Positions 12,498-25,334 of a stretch of DNA of 64,000 nt are shown in pieces. The notes under the pieces are model-generated. The model had not been told where the DNA came from. It was given only the letters and a program-made list of their open reading frames with translations, and did not search any database. This stretch comes from Lamellibrachia satsuma (taxonomy: Eukaryota > Annelida > Polychaeta > Sabellida > Siboglinidae). The position numbers and the translations under genes are program-made. The DNA lies in NCBI GenBank assembly GCA_033239005.1, contig BSQZ01000105.1, positions 667,001 through 731,000 on the forward strand, in the 5' to 3' direction. Each line of letters opens with the position of its first letter. The stretch's first letter is position 1.

Positions 12498-12734
12498 TAA
12501 CAGCGACATAACCGAGGGTGACTCAAGCAGCTCCGACACCTGTGAGAAAGAGAAAAAGTTTGTCATTCATGAGAAAAACTTGTCACTTTTCTGCACCTGC
12601 CACACACCAAACAGCCATAAACTGTGACACAGGTTGTACTCATGTCTGATCTATCAGCCAAGGTCTTTCGGATACTGGGGTGTCTGTCAGAGGAAAGTGT
12701 GCTGATTTCTACCCCTGGATGAATGAAAGGTGAA

Positions 12735-13220
12735 TTGAATATGTTAGGTGTACATGTACTATCAGTCAGAATAAGTAGTGTATTGGTGTATATTTAGTGC
12801 CAGTAGTGTATTGGAACAGATGGTTGGTGTGCAAGTACTATCAGTCAGAACAAGTAGTGTATTGATACATATGATTGGTGTACATTTACTGTCAGTACAA
12901 GTAGTGTATTTGGTAGAGAATGAGACGCTTGGTTTACATTTGCTGTCGGTAGGAACAAGTAGTAGATTCAGTCAGAACAAGTAGTATATTGGATACACAT
13001 GATTGGTGTACATTTACTGTCAGAAGAAGTAGTGAAATGGTGCAGATTCCAGAATGAGATCATTGGTGTACATTTACTGTTGGTAGGAACAAGTAGTGTA
13101 TTGGTATGCATGATTGGTGTACGTTTACTGTCAGTCAGAACAAGTAATATTGTTACACATGATTGGTGTACATTTACTGTCCAATCAAAACAAGTAGTGT
13201 ATTGCCATTGGTACAGATGA
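12735..13220. repeat. Degenerate ~50-60 bp minisatellite
   Basis: The blocks ATTGGTGTACATTTACTGTC and AGAACAAGTAGTGTATTGG alternate about eight times with variable spacing and many substitutions. The small open frames across it are repeat shadows. Confidence 0.8.
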
Positions 13221-14200
13221 TGATGGTGAAACAGTTAAAATGCCTTGGCTTTATAAAGATTAATTATTTCCTAAGCTAAACTACCAGTATATTTGATATG
13301 TTGTGGCTTAATAATGACGTGTGTAACTGTGATATCCATGTTCCAGGTTGTATTTCCCGTGGTAGAAGTCACTGTTTTTAGTCAATGTTTAGTCTTGGTT
13401 TCAGTCGTTCTAATTAGCCTTATTTCTTTGGTAATTGTTTTTCTATGTGAATAAGCTGTTGATATATTTTATGTTGGTCTCAATATAAATGAAATTGTGT
13501 GTAATGACATGATGCTGCAGGTAACATTTTTGTTGACAGAAGTGGGATATGGATAAGAAGGCATTCGCATCATTCAGTTATTAATATTTTAGTGGGAATT
13601 TTTGTAGTTTTCCAGGTTGTTTTTCGACCTGCTGCATACTATGGGTGCCTCACAATTTGTCTATATCAGACTATCAGTACACTCACTTGTGTCAGGTCAA
13701 TCTCCATAGCTAAACTTTCCATCAATTCAATTCGGTTCAGAATAGACATCACAGATCCTTCCCACATCGCAGGATGGGATTACTTGTCTTGCCTTTCCTG
13801 AGACTGAAATATAATTTGTCAGGGTTAGTTGATAGCACTAATTCCATAATTACCATAATAGTTGCAAAACTGTGAACATTACATACTGTCAGTAGTTAAT
13901 TATTGTTATTTAAATGATTACATTGCACCAAACAACAAGGTGTTGTGGTGTGCTACAGAGAGGGGTGATTACAAGTACGAATATTAATGTAATCATGATT
14001 ACAGTAATTATTGCAATCACAATTACTAATGTAGTCATGATTACAATCATTATTACAATAACGATTACGGTAACATTTAAGAATATATATATATTCACAT
14101 AATGAATTAAATAAACCCTCGATCATGTTATTATTGTCATCAATGTTATTCAACACAAAATCAAACACAATATTAAAATACAGTCACGGTACACTTCATT
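13221..14200. other. Non-coding spacer with TAATCATGATTAC-type repeats
   Basis: No supported exon. At 13975-14080 short near-palindromic blocks of the type TAATCATGATTACA recur several times. Otherwise AT-rich. Confidence 0.45.
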
Positions 14201-14341
14201 AGATTAGATACAAAATAAAGAGAAAAGCCTGCTTGCATTGCCATTGTAGTTCGGACCTCGCCCTCGGGCTACGTAAAAGAAATATGCAGAAAAAATATGA
14301 TTATTAAAATGGCAATGATTCGATAACAATTGAATTACTGA

Positions 14342-14578
14342 CCTGCTAGCTATAGGGCGAATCAATGAGTCGGCACGCAAATCATGCAATGACAGCAGAC
14401 CAACATCTAGCACCGCTCTGTTTGTGCATATCACTACAAAATCATCGTCTTCGCCTTCGTACGGTGATGGAAGCACCAACGCGGTCGGGCACACGGTGCT
14501 GCATAGCCATAGCCTAGCCCTAGGCATGGTAGCTTCCTCGGCGCAGCATGATGACTCAACGTAAACGTGCGCAGACAT
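14342..14578 (-). CDS. Possible first exon of an unknown minus-strand gene
   Basis: A start at 14578 opens a frame of about 79 codons ending at a good donor on the minus strand (AGCAG followed by GTCAGT). The translation has a hydrophobic, Cys-containing stretch, then PSPYEGEDDDFVVICTNRAV. The stretch is richer in CG than its surroundings, as promoter-proximal exons often are. No second exon was found to its left in the window. Unknown function. Confidence 0.22.
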
Positions 14579-14599
14579 CGGGACGCAATTTCCACAGGT

Positions 14600-16450
14600 T
14601 CACCACATCACATTACCTAGTCAGGAATCGTTGACAGTCAAAGCGCTGTTGTAATTTTTCCTGAATCGAACGTCAACAAAGGCGAAGCCGACCTGGAGTC
14701 AGGAGCGTGACTCGCACACTCGGTGACACTTTACGACTGTCAACCGTTGTTTCCGTGTGGCCTGTCGAACTAGACTCTTCGTCTGTGGTTTCCATTTCTC
14801 CAAAGATAGACAACTATTACGGAAGTTCAGTAAACCACTAATCGCTAGTAGCAGATCTGGTAAAACTGTCACAAGCGATGCATCCATCTTGTCAACAAGT
14901 AAAAAATAGTTCCGGTATTCCGTTATCGCATATTCTCGTTGGTTAGCGTCTCGTGTGTTCGAGAAGTGTGCCGTTTTCCACGATTTTTTGCGTGTTTTGT
15001 TGTAATTTCTTTAACTTTTTTTATTTGGAACGAACAAAAACGCTATTTTGTTGACGTGTGTAAACACTTGTATATATAACAGAGACCCATATCTTTTTTT
15101 CGCTCCAGAATGCCTATTTACGAAATAAATCGCAAAAAATCGAAAATTTACATTGATTAGATATACGCGACTCAAACCACTCGTTTCGACAACAAGATGG
15201 CGATACGCAGTGATGCATTTTGTCGATTTTTGTCTCGAACAAAATCAGTTTTTCAGTTTATCTCATAAATTAGCAGGCATCTGTCACCATTAATGCATAG
15301 TTAGATAATATATATTTAAATATACGGCATAACACAAAATTGCTTCAGTTCCCCTTTAAATTGTGAATTCTCTTGCCTGTGTCGTTCAACGTCCTATTCG
15401 AGGCGATAGTTGACGAGATAATGCACTTCCGGCCTTCAAGTTACGCATACCATAACGCGTTAAATGTACCTATGTCATTATAGAATAAACTATTGTCTAT
15501 GTGTGAAATTATATAGCTGGTAACATATAGTTGGGGGCCGGAAGTGAGCATTTATGAGTAATTTAGGGCAAATTTGCATAAAACCAACATGGCGGCTAGC
15601 GAGATTTGTGTTCCCTTTTATGTTTCGCTTATCCGACTCACTTCCGGGACAAAGGGAGCGACCATTTACCTGTTAGTTGGAGTGCAGCATGACTCCATGA
15701 GCGACATATGGGTTATATTAAACAAATTATGCACACTAGATTATGTGTGTAGTGAATTATTATTATCATTAATGTTGTTATTTGTGGCGCCGTAGTCTTG
15801 CTTTTGTGTAATAACATTACATTACGGTGTTAAAGTCACTTGATCTGTTCGTGACAACAGTCCAAGTTTCAGACGGGTTGTGAAAATTTATTATTTCAGA
15901 TCTCGGTTTAGAATATCTGTGAAGAGATGGTGTGGTCTGCTTACTGTACTATTCTTTTCCCGTCCTGCAACACTCCAACGAAGACGTCGTTGGGAAGTGT
16001 GTTCTCCGCATCTTGTGTAATTATTCGTTTGAATGCAACTAAAATAGGCCATATGTAATTACGTACGTTCTCTTTCGGATTGCACCCGAAAAACAAAACA
16101 TTATTTGAGCCATTTTATTTGGAACGACACTTTAATGAAAAACGCTGGATAACCTTTTGTGCTTTATGCTGTGAGGGAACTCCGTGCGGCATTTGCACGT
16201 TTAGCCTTTATACGTGTAAATAGGGACAATAGGCTGTAAAAGAGCACGGAAACACAATTTCAATCAACAATTGCAGACTCGCACTTTACATTATTAATGG
16301 ATGAATTAATGCCACAAATAACAGACACTGCATTAGGATTGGTTTTGCATTGTTAGTTTCGTGATGCCAAAAGCAGCAGACAGATAACACATGCCATCAA
16401 GTGAATAGGTTAAAGGTCCTTCTTTAAACCAGTAATAAAATGTTCGGAAA
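14600..16450. other. Non-coding spacer, some CG-containing unique DNA
   Basis: No convincing exons. A pair of inverted blocks (CCGGAAGTGAG near 15537 and CTCACTTCCGG near 15638) surrounds an AACATGGCGGC stretch; it could be a promoter-like or small repeat structure. The region just before 15360 has an AGTTCCCCTTTAAA motif resembling transposon ends, with no partner found. Confidence 0.4.
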
Positions 16451-18238
16451 AAAATTCTGAAGCTGGGTATAAATATGTGTGTTTAAATGCAAGGAGCATA
16501 GTAGATAAAAATTATGGTAGAAGGTACTAACCCTTATATAATTGGTATAACCGAATCATGGGCCAATAAAGACGTATCAGATGCTGAATTAGGACTGACA
16601 TTATATGTAATGTTTAGGAGAGATCGAATAGGAAGAAGGAGAGGGGGAGTTAGTTTATATGAAGCTGTTTGGTGCAATATAGTTACAGGAAATTCGACAT
16701 TAACTATTACATTAGTTTACCGAAGTCCAAACATAAACGAAGAGGATAACAGCAAATTACAAAACGCTATAAAGGAAGTGAGCAAAGGGGAATGTATCGT
16801 GGTGGGAGATTTCAACCACGGACACATACAATGGACATTTCTAGAGAGTACAGGGGGTGAGGACCAACAGTTTCTACTTTTAATTCAAGATAACTTCTTT
16901 AACACGTGCTAGAATCAACCAGGTGAGAGAATGTATTAGATTTAGTTTTGTCTTCACAACATGAATTAATGGACAATGTCAAAATACATGAACCATTGGG
17001 TAACAGTGATCTTAATCAAATACATTTTGATATCAAAGTAAAATCAGAAAGTACAAAGAAAAAATACAGAAAAACTTCCACAAAAGGTATATATATATAA
17101 AGATACGAGAAAATAGTTAGCAAAGTTAGATTGGAATAACATGCTGAGGAATAAGACCGCAATTGAATGTTGGAACATTATAAAATATGAAATTGAGGGT
17201 ATCATTGATAAATTTGTTCCGTTGAAAAAAAAACAAGGAACACGGTCTAGCAAAAAAACTATTTGTCAAAAGAAGCTATTATACAAATAGTGTACAAGCA
17301 AGTTATGTGGAGAGTTTATAGGCGTAGTAGAAAGCATGAAGACTACACAAATTACAAAGAGGCAGTTAATGCAGCTACGACTGAAATAAGACAATTTAAA
17401 AGACGCTATAAGCAAATATTAGCATGTAACATAAAAAATGACAGCAAGAGCTTTTATGCACATATCATGAGTAAATAAAACGTACGAGACAAGGTTGGAC
17501 CACTAGAAGACAGTGCTCGAAATATAATGTCACAAGGTTTTTAATGGCGGAACACCTAACAGGATACTTCAGTTCAGTGTTTACCAGAGAGGTTATTAGT
17601 TCATTACCAGTTCTATGTTAACTTTCAGGAGCCTAAATCGGACTATTTAGGGCAGTTAATTGTAACTCCACAAATGGTAGCTAAGGAAATAAAAGCAATG
17701 AAGGATAATAAATCACTTGGAGTTGATGGAATTCCTCCAAAACTACAAATGGAAACAGTAGAACAAATCAGTATACCAGTTGCAAGAGTGTTCAACTTGT
17801 CATTAAGAGGGGGGTGGTTCCTGTTGAATGGAAAGAAGCAAACATCATACCATTATTTAAAAAGGGTTCGAGAAATAAGTCAGAGAATTAAAGACCAGTG
17901 CGTTTAACATCAGTGATTTATAAATTATTAGAAAGGTTAATCAAAGACCATATGGTGGACTTCATTGTTAGGCATAAATTATTAAATCCATCTCAACACT
18001 GATTCTGAAAAGCGAGGTCATGCTTAACAAATATGTTATGTTTTTTTGGAAGAAATCACTAAGTGGTTAGACGAAGGATCACCAGTAGATACTATATACT
18101 TAGATTTTCAGAAAGCTTTTGACAAAGTGCCATATCAAAGATTACTAAAACAATGGTTGACTGACAGAAGACAGCGTATTGTAGTAGATGGGGAGGTTTC
18201 AAACTATAAATCAGTTTTGAGTGGGGTACCAAACGGAT

Positions 18239-18245
<7 letters not shown>

Positions 18246-18311
<66 letters not shown>
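18246..18311. repeat. (TA)n microsatellite at the left edge of an insert in the LINE
   Basis: About 33 TA units directly after the interrupted RT coding sequence. About 220 bases of foreign sequence follow (18312-18531) before LINE homology resumes. The insert probably replaced a few hundred bases of LINE. Confidence 0.9.
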
Positions 18312-18312
<1 letters not shown>

Positions 18313-18775
18313 CAAGTTATCCCGTCCGGAGGATGGGCATTTTTATTTTTGTTAGTAACAACAACAGTAATAATGCGGTGTGGCTCCCAGAGCCACAACT
18401 TAATCTAACGGTCAAGGTCCGCTAGTAGAGTCGGGGCCTCACGGCGGGTGTTGTGAGCATGTTGCTGGTAGCGAACAGCGGATTAAATGATATTCGATCA
18501 TTCTTAAAAGCCACATCCACACACACATATGGCAAATGTTGTTAAATTTTTTGAAATATACAGGACATGGGAACTTGGATGTAAACTATAAAATAGGCGG
18601 TACTGTTCTAGGTACTACTGTAAAAGAAAAGGACTTGGGAATAACAATAAGTGCTGCTATAAAAGTTTCAGAGCAATGTGGTATTGTAGCTTCAAAGGGT
18701 AATCAAATTCTTGGGTTGATCAGGAGAAATATAACATACAAGGAGAAAAAGCTAATCATACCTCTGTATATATAA

Positions 18776-19505
18776 TTGGAAACGTTTGTCACAACGGTCA
18801 GACACGTGTGCTAAAAATATTTGTTTTGATGTTTTTCGAAACTTTTAGGAATTGGTTAATGTCTGCTAGTGTGCAAACTATCAACGCACTTGACCAGACT
18901 TTTTTGTTTGTGCACTTACAAATGGTTTAACTGTGCACAGAAAAGAAGATTATTTACATCACAAACGGGGCTAGTTGAGCCACCCTAGACCCAAGACAGT
19001 GTTAGTTGAGCAGCTCCCAAAACACATCAAGGAATTCATTTTGTCGAGCAAATTGGGACATCTGAATCTACAAGGCAACATTATAGCAGTTAGTTACACT
19101 GGTTGCGATAGACCTATAAGTGTATATTAATTAAGTGTGTTGACTTATTAATTAAACGTGCAGATTTGTCATAGATTTGTACCCATTGGGTAGATGAGTT
19201 GGCTGAGTTATTACGATTTTTGTATACAAGGCCTACGTAAATTATACAAATGAAGCATTTACGGAACTAATTACGCTGCACTGTGGCTCAACTTATCCCA
19301 CACCAAGTGTTGGTTGAGCCAGCTTACCAACCCTATTTGTATCAGCTAGATATAATTATATATGCATGCTAGATATATTATCTTGGTATAAAATGATCTA
19401 TTAATAATTATAGTTTATGTGAGTAAAAACAATTTTGATTTGTTAATATGATTGCTCCATAGACATCAAAAAGAATGAGAAATGGCTCGTCTAACACTGC
19501 CTTCC
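18776..19505 (+). mobile_element. GTTAGTTGAGCCA repeat family, copy a (inside the LINE)
   Basis: Shared blocks with copies b and c include TTTTGATGTTTTTCGAAAC, GTGCACTTACAAATGGTTTA, ATCAAGGAATTCATTTT and TAGTTACACTGGTTGCGA. Motifs like GTTAGTTGAGC appear repeatedly in both directions. The right end reads GGCTCGTCTAACACTGCC followed by TTCC, the reverse complement of the shared terminus. The left end is truncated, at the LINE codons for PLY. About 80 bases of LINE are missing at the junction. Confidence 0.7.
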
Positions 19506-20664
19506 CCTAGATACGCTTGAACGAATACATAGGAGAGCAACTAACATGATTTCAGAACTGAGACCTTAATTATGAAGAACAACTGAAAGAATGTGGATTA
19601 ACAACCCTAGAGACAAGGCGGTTAAGAGGAGATCAAATTGAAGTTCTTAAGTTATTGATTGAGTATGAAAATATTGAGAATTCTTTTTTTTTCACTCAAG
19701 AAAGATAATAGAACTAGAGGACATGAGGTAACATTAGTAAAGGATCAGTGTAGGTTGGATATCAAGAAGTACTCAAAGATGACAATCAGTGAATGGAACA
19801 AATTGTCTACAGATTGTGTGACTGCTAGCAGCGTGAATATGTTTAAAAACAAGGTTGACACATATCTTAGGAGGGCGGATTACACATAGATTAAAAATGT
19901 TGGACTCTCGATAAGCCAATGGCTTCTTTGTCCACTTGCCATCTGGGTCTTTGCCTTGGATGGCAATCTTGTTAAATCTATTGTTAAATCCTCTATTCGA
20001 TTTTCTTGCTAGACTCATTTCAAATTCCTTTTCGAAATATCAAACCTACATAGTATCCACTCAAACATGCTAACTTTGCAACTTTTGTATGTATTTATTG
20101 TGTGTGAAATCATCAGACAAACTATTAAACTACGCAATGTTTGGTCAAACATAAATTGAAGTGAAGATAAAAACGCTGAAAACTCACGAATTTCAATCTT
20201 GGTGAAATTTCATAACTTTTTCATGTGAGCAGGGAGAGGATGGAAGTCACGTCCGTGATTGGCACTGATTCGCAATTTAGGAATTCCAGTATTTTGAGCA
20301 TTACCAGATCTAACGACTAAAGTTAATTATTTCGATGGTGTGTACTATATATTTTTAATCGACTGCGGATGTTACTTAAACTATTCACACACTACATATT
20401 TGAACACCAATAAACTGGATTCGCGATAGGCTAAATCAGTTCAGGGTGGAGTTTTAAACGATTGCATATTAACCACGCTTTTGTTTTATACTTCTTATTG
20501 TAATTTTGTTAAATGGCAAAAAGGCATTCGGTTGTATCTGGCACGTGGGCGTACGACAAGTCACAAAATACAACAACTTCGATGAACATTTAGTACAGGT
20601 CATGAACAATTATAAACTGAAGCCGTTCAGTACTCCTGAACAACCGCAGTATTTCCCGATGTAC

Positions 20665-21062
20665 TAAAATGGGTCAATTAAAGTTAAGCCCACTGACATG
20701 TAATGTTCTTACTTGTTTTTCGAATTCTTTTTTAAGTAAGAGTACACTGTTTGTGCATTTTTTATTCGAAAGGAACCACTCTCTCATCCAGGGACAACTT
20801 TTGCGAGTGGTATGCTAATTGGTTCTACTGTTTCCATTAGTATTTTTTGCTGAATGCCGTCCAATCCAGGTGATTTGTTATCCTTTATCGTCGTTATTTT
20901 CTTTGCCACTGTATGCGAAGTTACTTGCCCTAAGTAATCTGAGCTAGGCCCCTCAAATTTCGTATATGGTACTGGTAATGAACTAACATCCTCTCTCGTA
21001 AACACTGAAGTTAAATACCCATTTATGTCATCTGCCATTCCAACCCCTCTGAAATTATACAC
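20665..21062 (-). mobile_element. CR1-like LINE fragment (pre-RT region)
   Basis: Minus-strand translation gives GYLTSVFTREDVSSLPVP, then DNKSPGLDGIQQKILMETV and ISIPLAKV. This is the segment just upstream of the RT in the same LINE family. No 3' tail, so it is an internal fragment. Confidence 0.8.
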
Positions 21063-21536
21063 TCTCTATTAGCGTTCCCGCGTAATCGTGAACTTTCTGC
21101 TTGTTTTTCAAATAAGCGTAACGGTTGATGTAATGTTTTATATTACACTAGCCGAGTTGCACGGGAGAAAAGGCAGTCACTGCAGGAGTTAATAGCTCCT
21201 TAGACTACATAGTCAAGCTTTGATAGGGCAATGCCAATGTAAATGATGGATACAACTTCATTCCCAAAAATCAAGTACCACTCCAGGTTTCACGAAGCGT
21301 TCCGGTACGAAGGAACTTGCATGGACGGAATTCGGAACAATCTTAGAAAACACGCACAGCGTTGCGAAAAAATATACACAACTACGGACTACTATTGTTC
21401 CGATTTACGTAATATGTGTCAGACGTCCACAAAAGTTCCTTCGTAATATCCCAACCACGGGAATTTCGAAATGCTTTAATGTACTAACCATCTTCACGGA
21501 CTCCTGAACGCGGTTATGAAATGTCAGTTACACAGA

Positions 21537-22498
21537 GGAAGGCAGTGTTAGTTGAGCCATTTTTCATTATTTTTTATGTGTAGGGCGTAATCGTATTCAT
21601 AAGTAAAAATTGTATTTACTCACATAAAGTATGATTATTGGTAGATCATTTTATACCAAGATAATATATTTAGCATTTACAGATAATTATATATAGCTGA
21701 TTCAAATAGGATTGGTAAGCTGGCTCAACTAACACTTGTTGTGGGGTAAGTTGAGCCACAGTGCAGTGTATGTTGCGTAAATGCTTTACTCATATAATTT
21801 ACGTAGGCCTTATGCAAAACATTCATAACAAGTCAGCCAACACATCTACCTAATGGGTACAAAACGTCTCTGACAAGTCTACACACTTAACTAATAAGTC
21901 GACGCACTTAATTAATACAAACTTATATTCCAATCGCAACAAGTGTGACTAATTACCAATTAGTTGCTTTGTAGCTATCCGATGTCCCAATTTGGTCGGA
22001 AAAATGAATTCCTTGATGTGTTTTGGGGTAATGTTCTTTACCCGCTACTCAACTAACCCCGTTTCGACATTTAAGTTTATTTAATTGACTTCTCAAAAAT
22101 GCGTCCAGTGAGGTAAATTATCTTATATTATGCATAGATAAACTATTTGTAAGTGGCACAAACAATAAAACTATTTGTAAGTGGCACAAACAATAAAACT
22201 ATTTGTAAGTGGCACAAACAATAAAACTATTTGTAAGTGGCACAAACTATAAAGTTTGGTCACGTGCGGTGATAATGTACACACCAGCAGACATTAATCA
22301 CAATTATCAAAGGTTTCGAAAAACATCAAAAAACATACTTTTAGCTCACATGTTCTGGCCGTGGTGACAAATGTAACGTATTATGCGTCAATCGTGTTCT
22401 AATAACATGTTCAATCACTGGTTGGTACCATGTGACTGTCGCCGCTGTAGTTTACCGGGAAATATGGGTGGCTCAACTAACCCAGCGGCTCAACTAAC
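21537..22498 (-). mobile_element. GTTAGTTGAGCCA repeat family, copy b
   Basis: The left boundary reads GGAAGGCAGTGTTAGTTGAG, the same outer sequence seen at the ends of copies a and c. The right boundary carries two closely spaced GGCTCAACTAAC motifs. It is the longest copy here, in minus orientation relative to a and c. Near 22135-22250 it contains a 28-29 bp tandem repeat (about four units with ACTATTTGTAAGTGGCACAA) that the other copies lack. No coding capacity, so it is non-autonomous. Confidence 0.7.
22135..22252. repeat. 28-29 bp tandem repeat, about 4 units, inside copy b
   Basis: ACTATTTGTAAGTGGCACAA followed by ACAATAAA repeats four times with almost no change, which suggests recent expansion. 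Confidence 0.9.
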
Positions 22499-23650
22499 AA
22501 ACTGACGGAGATACAAGGGACCAAACAAACAGACAGACAGACAAATGAACACATACACAAACTGTTTCATAGTAAAGATACTAATTTAAGCTCACAACTC
22601 CTTTTGGTATGATTTTAGTTATTGCCTGTTTGTGTATTTTTGTAGTCTTCGTCATTTCCAGTATGTTTGTATACCTTCTACTTCATTAGCTTGTGGGCTC
22701 TTGTCTTAATATGTGGCCTGATCCCCTCGTAGTATTCTGGAGGAATTACTATGCATATACCTAATAACTTCATGATTACCAACAAATGTCATCTCGTTAC
22801 CACGACGTGTCCAAGAACAATCTTATCATCGAAGCTTTTTAGAGACAAATAAAACATTTCGTCATAATCCAACTAAAATTATTATGCAAGGAAAACGAAT
22901 GGAGTTATAGGGACGAGCGAAAAAAGTTTTAAAATGATGCACATTAACAACTCTTCGTGTCCCTCGTAATTAAAGCAACGTTTGTGCCACCATTCGATGC
23001 ACTGCTGGCACTGGAGCCAGTAACTGGTTGGTGGATCTTCAAATGTCTTATTGTTGGGCATACCACATCTTGTCTGTTGTCATCCGCTGGGATGTTCGGC
23101 GTTTGAGGGCAAGTTGTCCTGATAGACCTTCCTTTCTAGGCCCTTTACTTTCCAATGTCCCATACACTGTATGTGTTATCAATTATATAAGACATGCCGG
23201 AGAGCATTCTCTTTTTGACTTTGAACTAGCGAAGGTGTTGGGACTATTTCACAGTAGAGCCGCATTAGTTTAGGGCCGCATTTGCCTGAACCCTGTCTTA
23301 CTGGGGCTTTTCCACCTGCAGACCATTTTGACCCGGGGTAAATTCGTCATCAAGCCACTTCGGTCTGTGTGTCCTCGTTGTTGTCTGTGATCGTTTCAGT
23401 AGTGACGTAGAACCGTCTGACTCTGTGGTAATTTTTTTTGTAAGCCTTACTTGTGTTATTCGGCCAGGCCATGTTTAGTTGGTCCGGTTAGCTGCGGTGT
23501 TGTTTCACAAGGAATGGCGCTATTTGTCTGGGCCCATAATATTCTAAATACAATTTCTATAGAAACTTGGGTATGTTGTTGTGACTTTTGATGCGGAGTT
23601 GTTTTGGTTATAAGTAGTTCTGTATCGCGGTCGTCTCTGTACATTTAAAA
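22499..23650. other. Non-coding spacer
   Basis: A short CAGA/GACA run at about 22525-22548, then unique-looking DNA with no supported exon on either strand. Confidence 0.4.
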
Positions 23651-23654
23651 ATAC

Positions 23655-23835
23655 CAATATTGCCATCCAAAACTACAAGTTTCAGGTGGCAAGTGGACAA
23701 GGAAACCGTTGGCTTATGGAGTCTAACAATGTTTCATCTGTCTTATAACCCTTTTTAAACACTGTTCCTTATTAAATGTTGCTTTGTGCCCTCTGTTTCT
23801 ACTGTATAGTATTTTTTTACAACAGACAAAACCTT
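23655..23835 (-). mobile_element. CR1-like LINE, 3' end fragment
   Basis: Minus-strand DNA shows the family 3' tail (complement of GGCAAGTGGACAAGGAAACC and GGCTTATGGAGTC) and a degraded C-terminus with SRNRGHKATFNKEQC. Very short and diverged. Confidence 0.7.
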
Positions 23836-24315
23836 CGTCATTATAGTGCGGCGTGGGCTTTAGCTGTACTGAGTAACACAGTTTACATAGTATATTGATT
23901 ACCTGGAGTTGGACGAATGATGGCTGAATTCTGACGAGCCGCACTTGGAAGCCGCCCATCTATCAACCGTGGTGAATCGCTTACAGTGACGCGCTGAGTA
24001 ATATCCTTCTATTCGACTGCTTTGTTAGCTCATCAATATATTTATGATTTCCATATCTGTTATTTATGCTTTTAGCGAATGTAAATATCGGCGATTAAAT
24101 GCTTTAACAGCAAATAAATCCCACTACATGAGGCTAACTGCGAATTTGCACACATATAGGTGGTCAGTGTGTTAGAATATTTATATAGTTTGTAGATTTT
24201 ACGATAAAAACGAACAAACAAAGTCGCTTTAACACGCTGGCATTAATTTGTTTGCTTCACAGAGTAGATATATTTATAGTATCAAGAGCTTTACTGTAAT
24301 ACATAAAAGTGCAGT
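23836..24315. other. Non-coding spacer
   Basis: No supported exons or repeats seen between the LINE fragment and the hAT-like element. Confidence 0.35.
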
Positions 24316-24323
24316 AAAAGGTT

Positions 24324-25334
24324 CAGGCAGGGGCAATTTACTTGAAAAGTTACTTAATTAAATTACAATTAACTAAAACGTTCTCCAGTTAAATTAACCT
24401 CACACATTTTTCAAATCAAATAAATTAAATTAACTTCACAAATTCTAGGTTAAATTAAATGAACAATTAATATAATTCAAATACCAATTAAGTCATATGT
24501 TGGTAGAAATGTTTTCACATTTAAAACAGTTCTAAAAATACAAGATTTATAATAGAAATGGGTTTTGTAAATTTGTTGGAAAGAGATCATACAATATTGA
24601 CATGGCAAAACTTTTCTCCATGTGGCGTTTGATCACATTTTAAATGTTGTAAATACTTGTTAAAAAAAATATTAAAAAATTCTGAAAGGATTGACAAGTT
24701 GTGGCTGAAAACTTGCAGTGTGGGGATTTCTCCTATATTCAACCACACTATTTTATGCATCACTAGAACTGGCATGCCTTTGATTTAAAAATGTGTAAAA
24801 AGATCCAAAACTGAAGTTTTCTCTGCATCTCCCTATTAACGGTTATATATACACCAACACAAAAAAAATTATTGGCCCCATAGGTCCACTTGGCTGCAAG
24901 TTGCCAGCCCCAATTGTTTACTTTAAACAGAGATTTGCTGAAGCCAAGATAAGCCATCAACATATCACCCTACCAGAGGATATTCTATTGTCTAGGCCTT
25001 CTCTCCAATTCACAGGTGCCTGAATAACCAGCCCATCCTAGTTGGTACAATGTATATGACTTTCTTCCTCCTATTCACACAATGCTGAATCTGATCTCTC
25101 TCAGACCACTGGCTGGAATAGTGACTACAGTCTTTCTGGGAACACCTGGATAACATGGCTGGGAACTATCCAGTAATATAAACTGTTAAATGAGCACTTA
25201 ATTGAGAGTTAATTGGGAATTTGTTAATTAAATTAAATGAACACCTTTGGTAAAGTTAATTAATTTAATTTAATTAAGTAAGTTAATTCAATTAACACAA
25301 TTAACAACTAACGATTGAAATTACCCACGCCTAA
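24324..25334. mobile_element. Probable hAT-like non-autonomous element (~1 kb)
   Basis: The direct repeat AAAAGGTT at 24316-24323 and 25335-25342 has the 8 bp length typical of hAT target duplications. Just inside are AGGCAGGGGCAATTT and, inverted at the other end, AGGCGTGGGTAATTT, which agree at about 12 of 15 positions. Both subterminal regions are rich in TTAATTAAATTAA blocks in opposite orientation (24345-24490 and 25190-25315). Inside there is no transposase. The boundaries are inferred by eye. Confidence 0.5.

Larger units (their letters stand above)
16459..19985 (+). mobile_element. CR1-like LINE, long but broken copy with insertions
   Basis: Order along the strand: endonuclease part (GITESWANKDVSDAE, YRSPN, VVGDFNHGHIQW at 16514-16912); connecting region (17263-17478); pre-RT segment with DNKSLGVDGIPPKL (17674-17907); and RT block YLDFQKAFDKVP (18046-18240). 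After an interruption come DVNYKIGGTVLGTT (18536-18775) and the C-terminus with the ATCTTGTTAAAT tail (about 19506-19985). Stops and frameshifts make it non-functional. It is interrupted by a (TA)n-led insert at 18241-18531 and by a member of another repeat family at 18776-19505. Confidence 0.85.
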
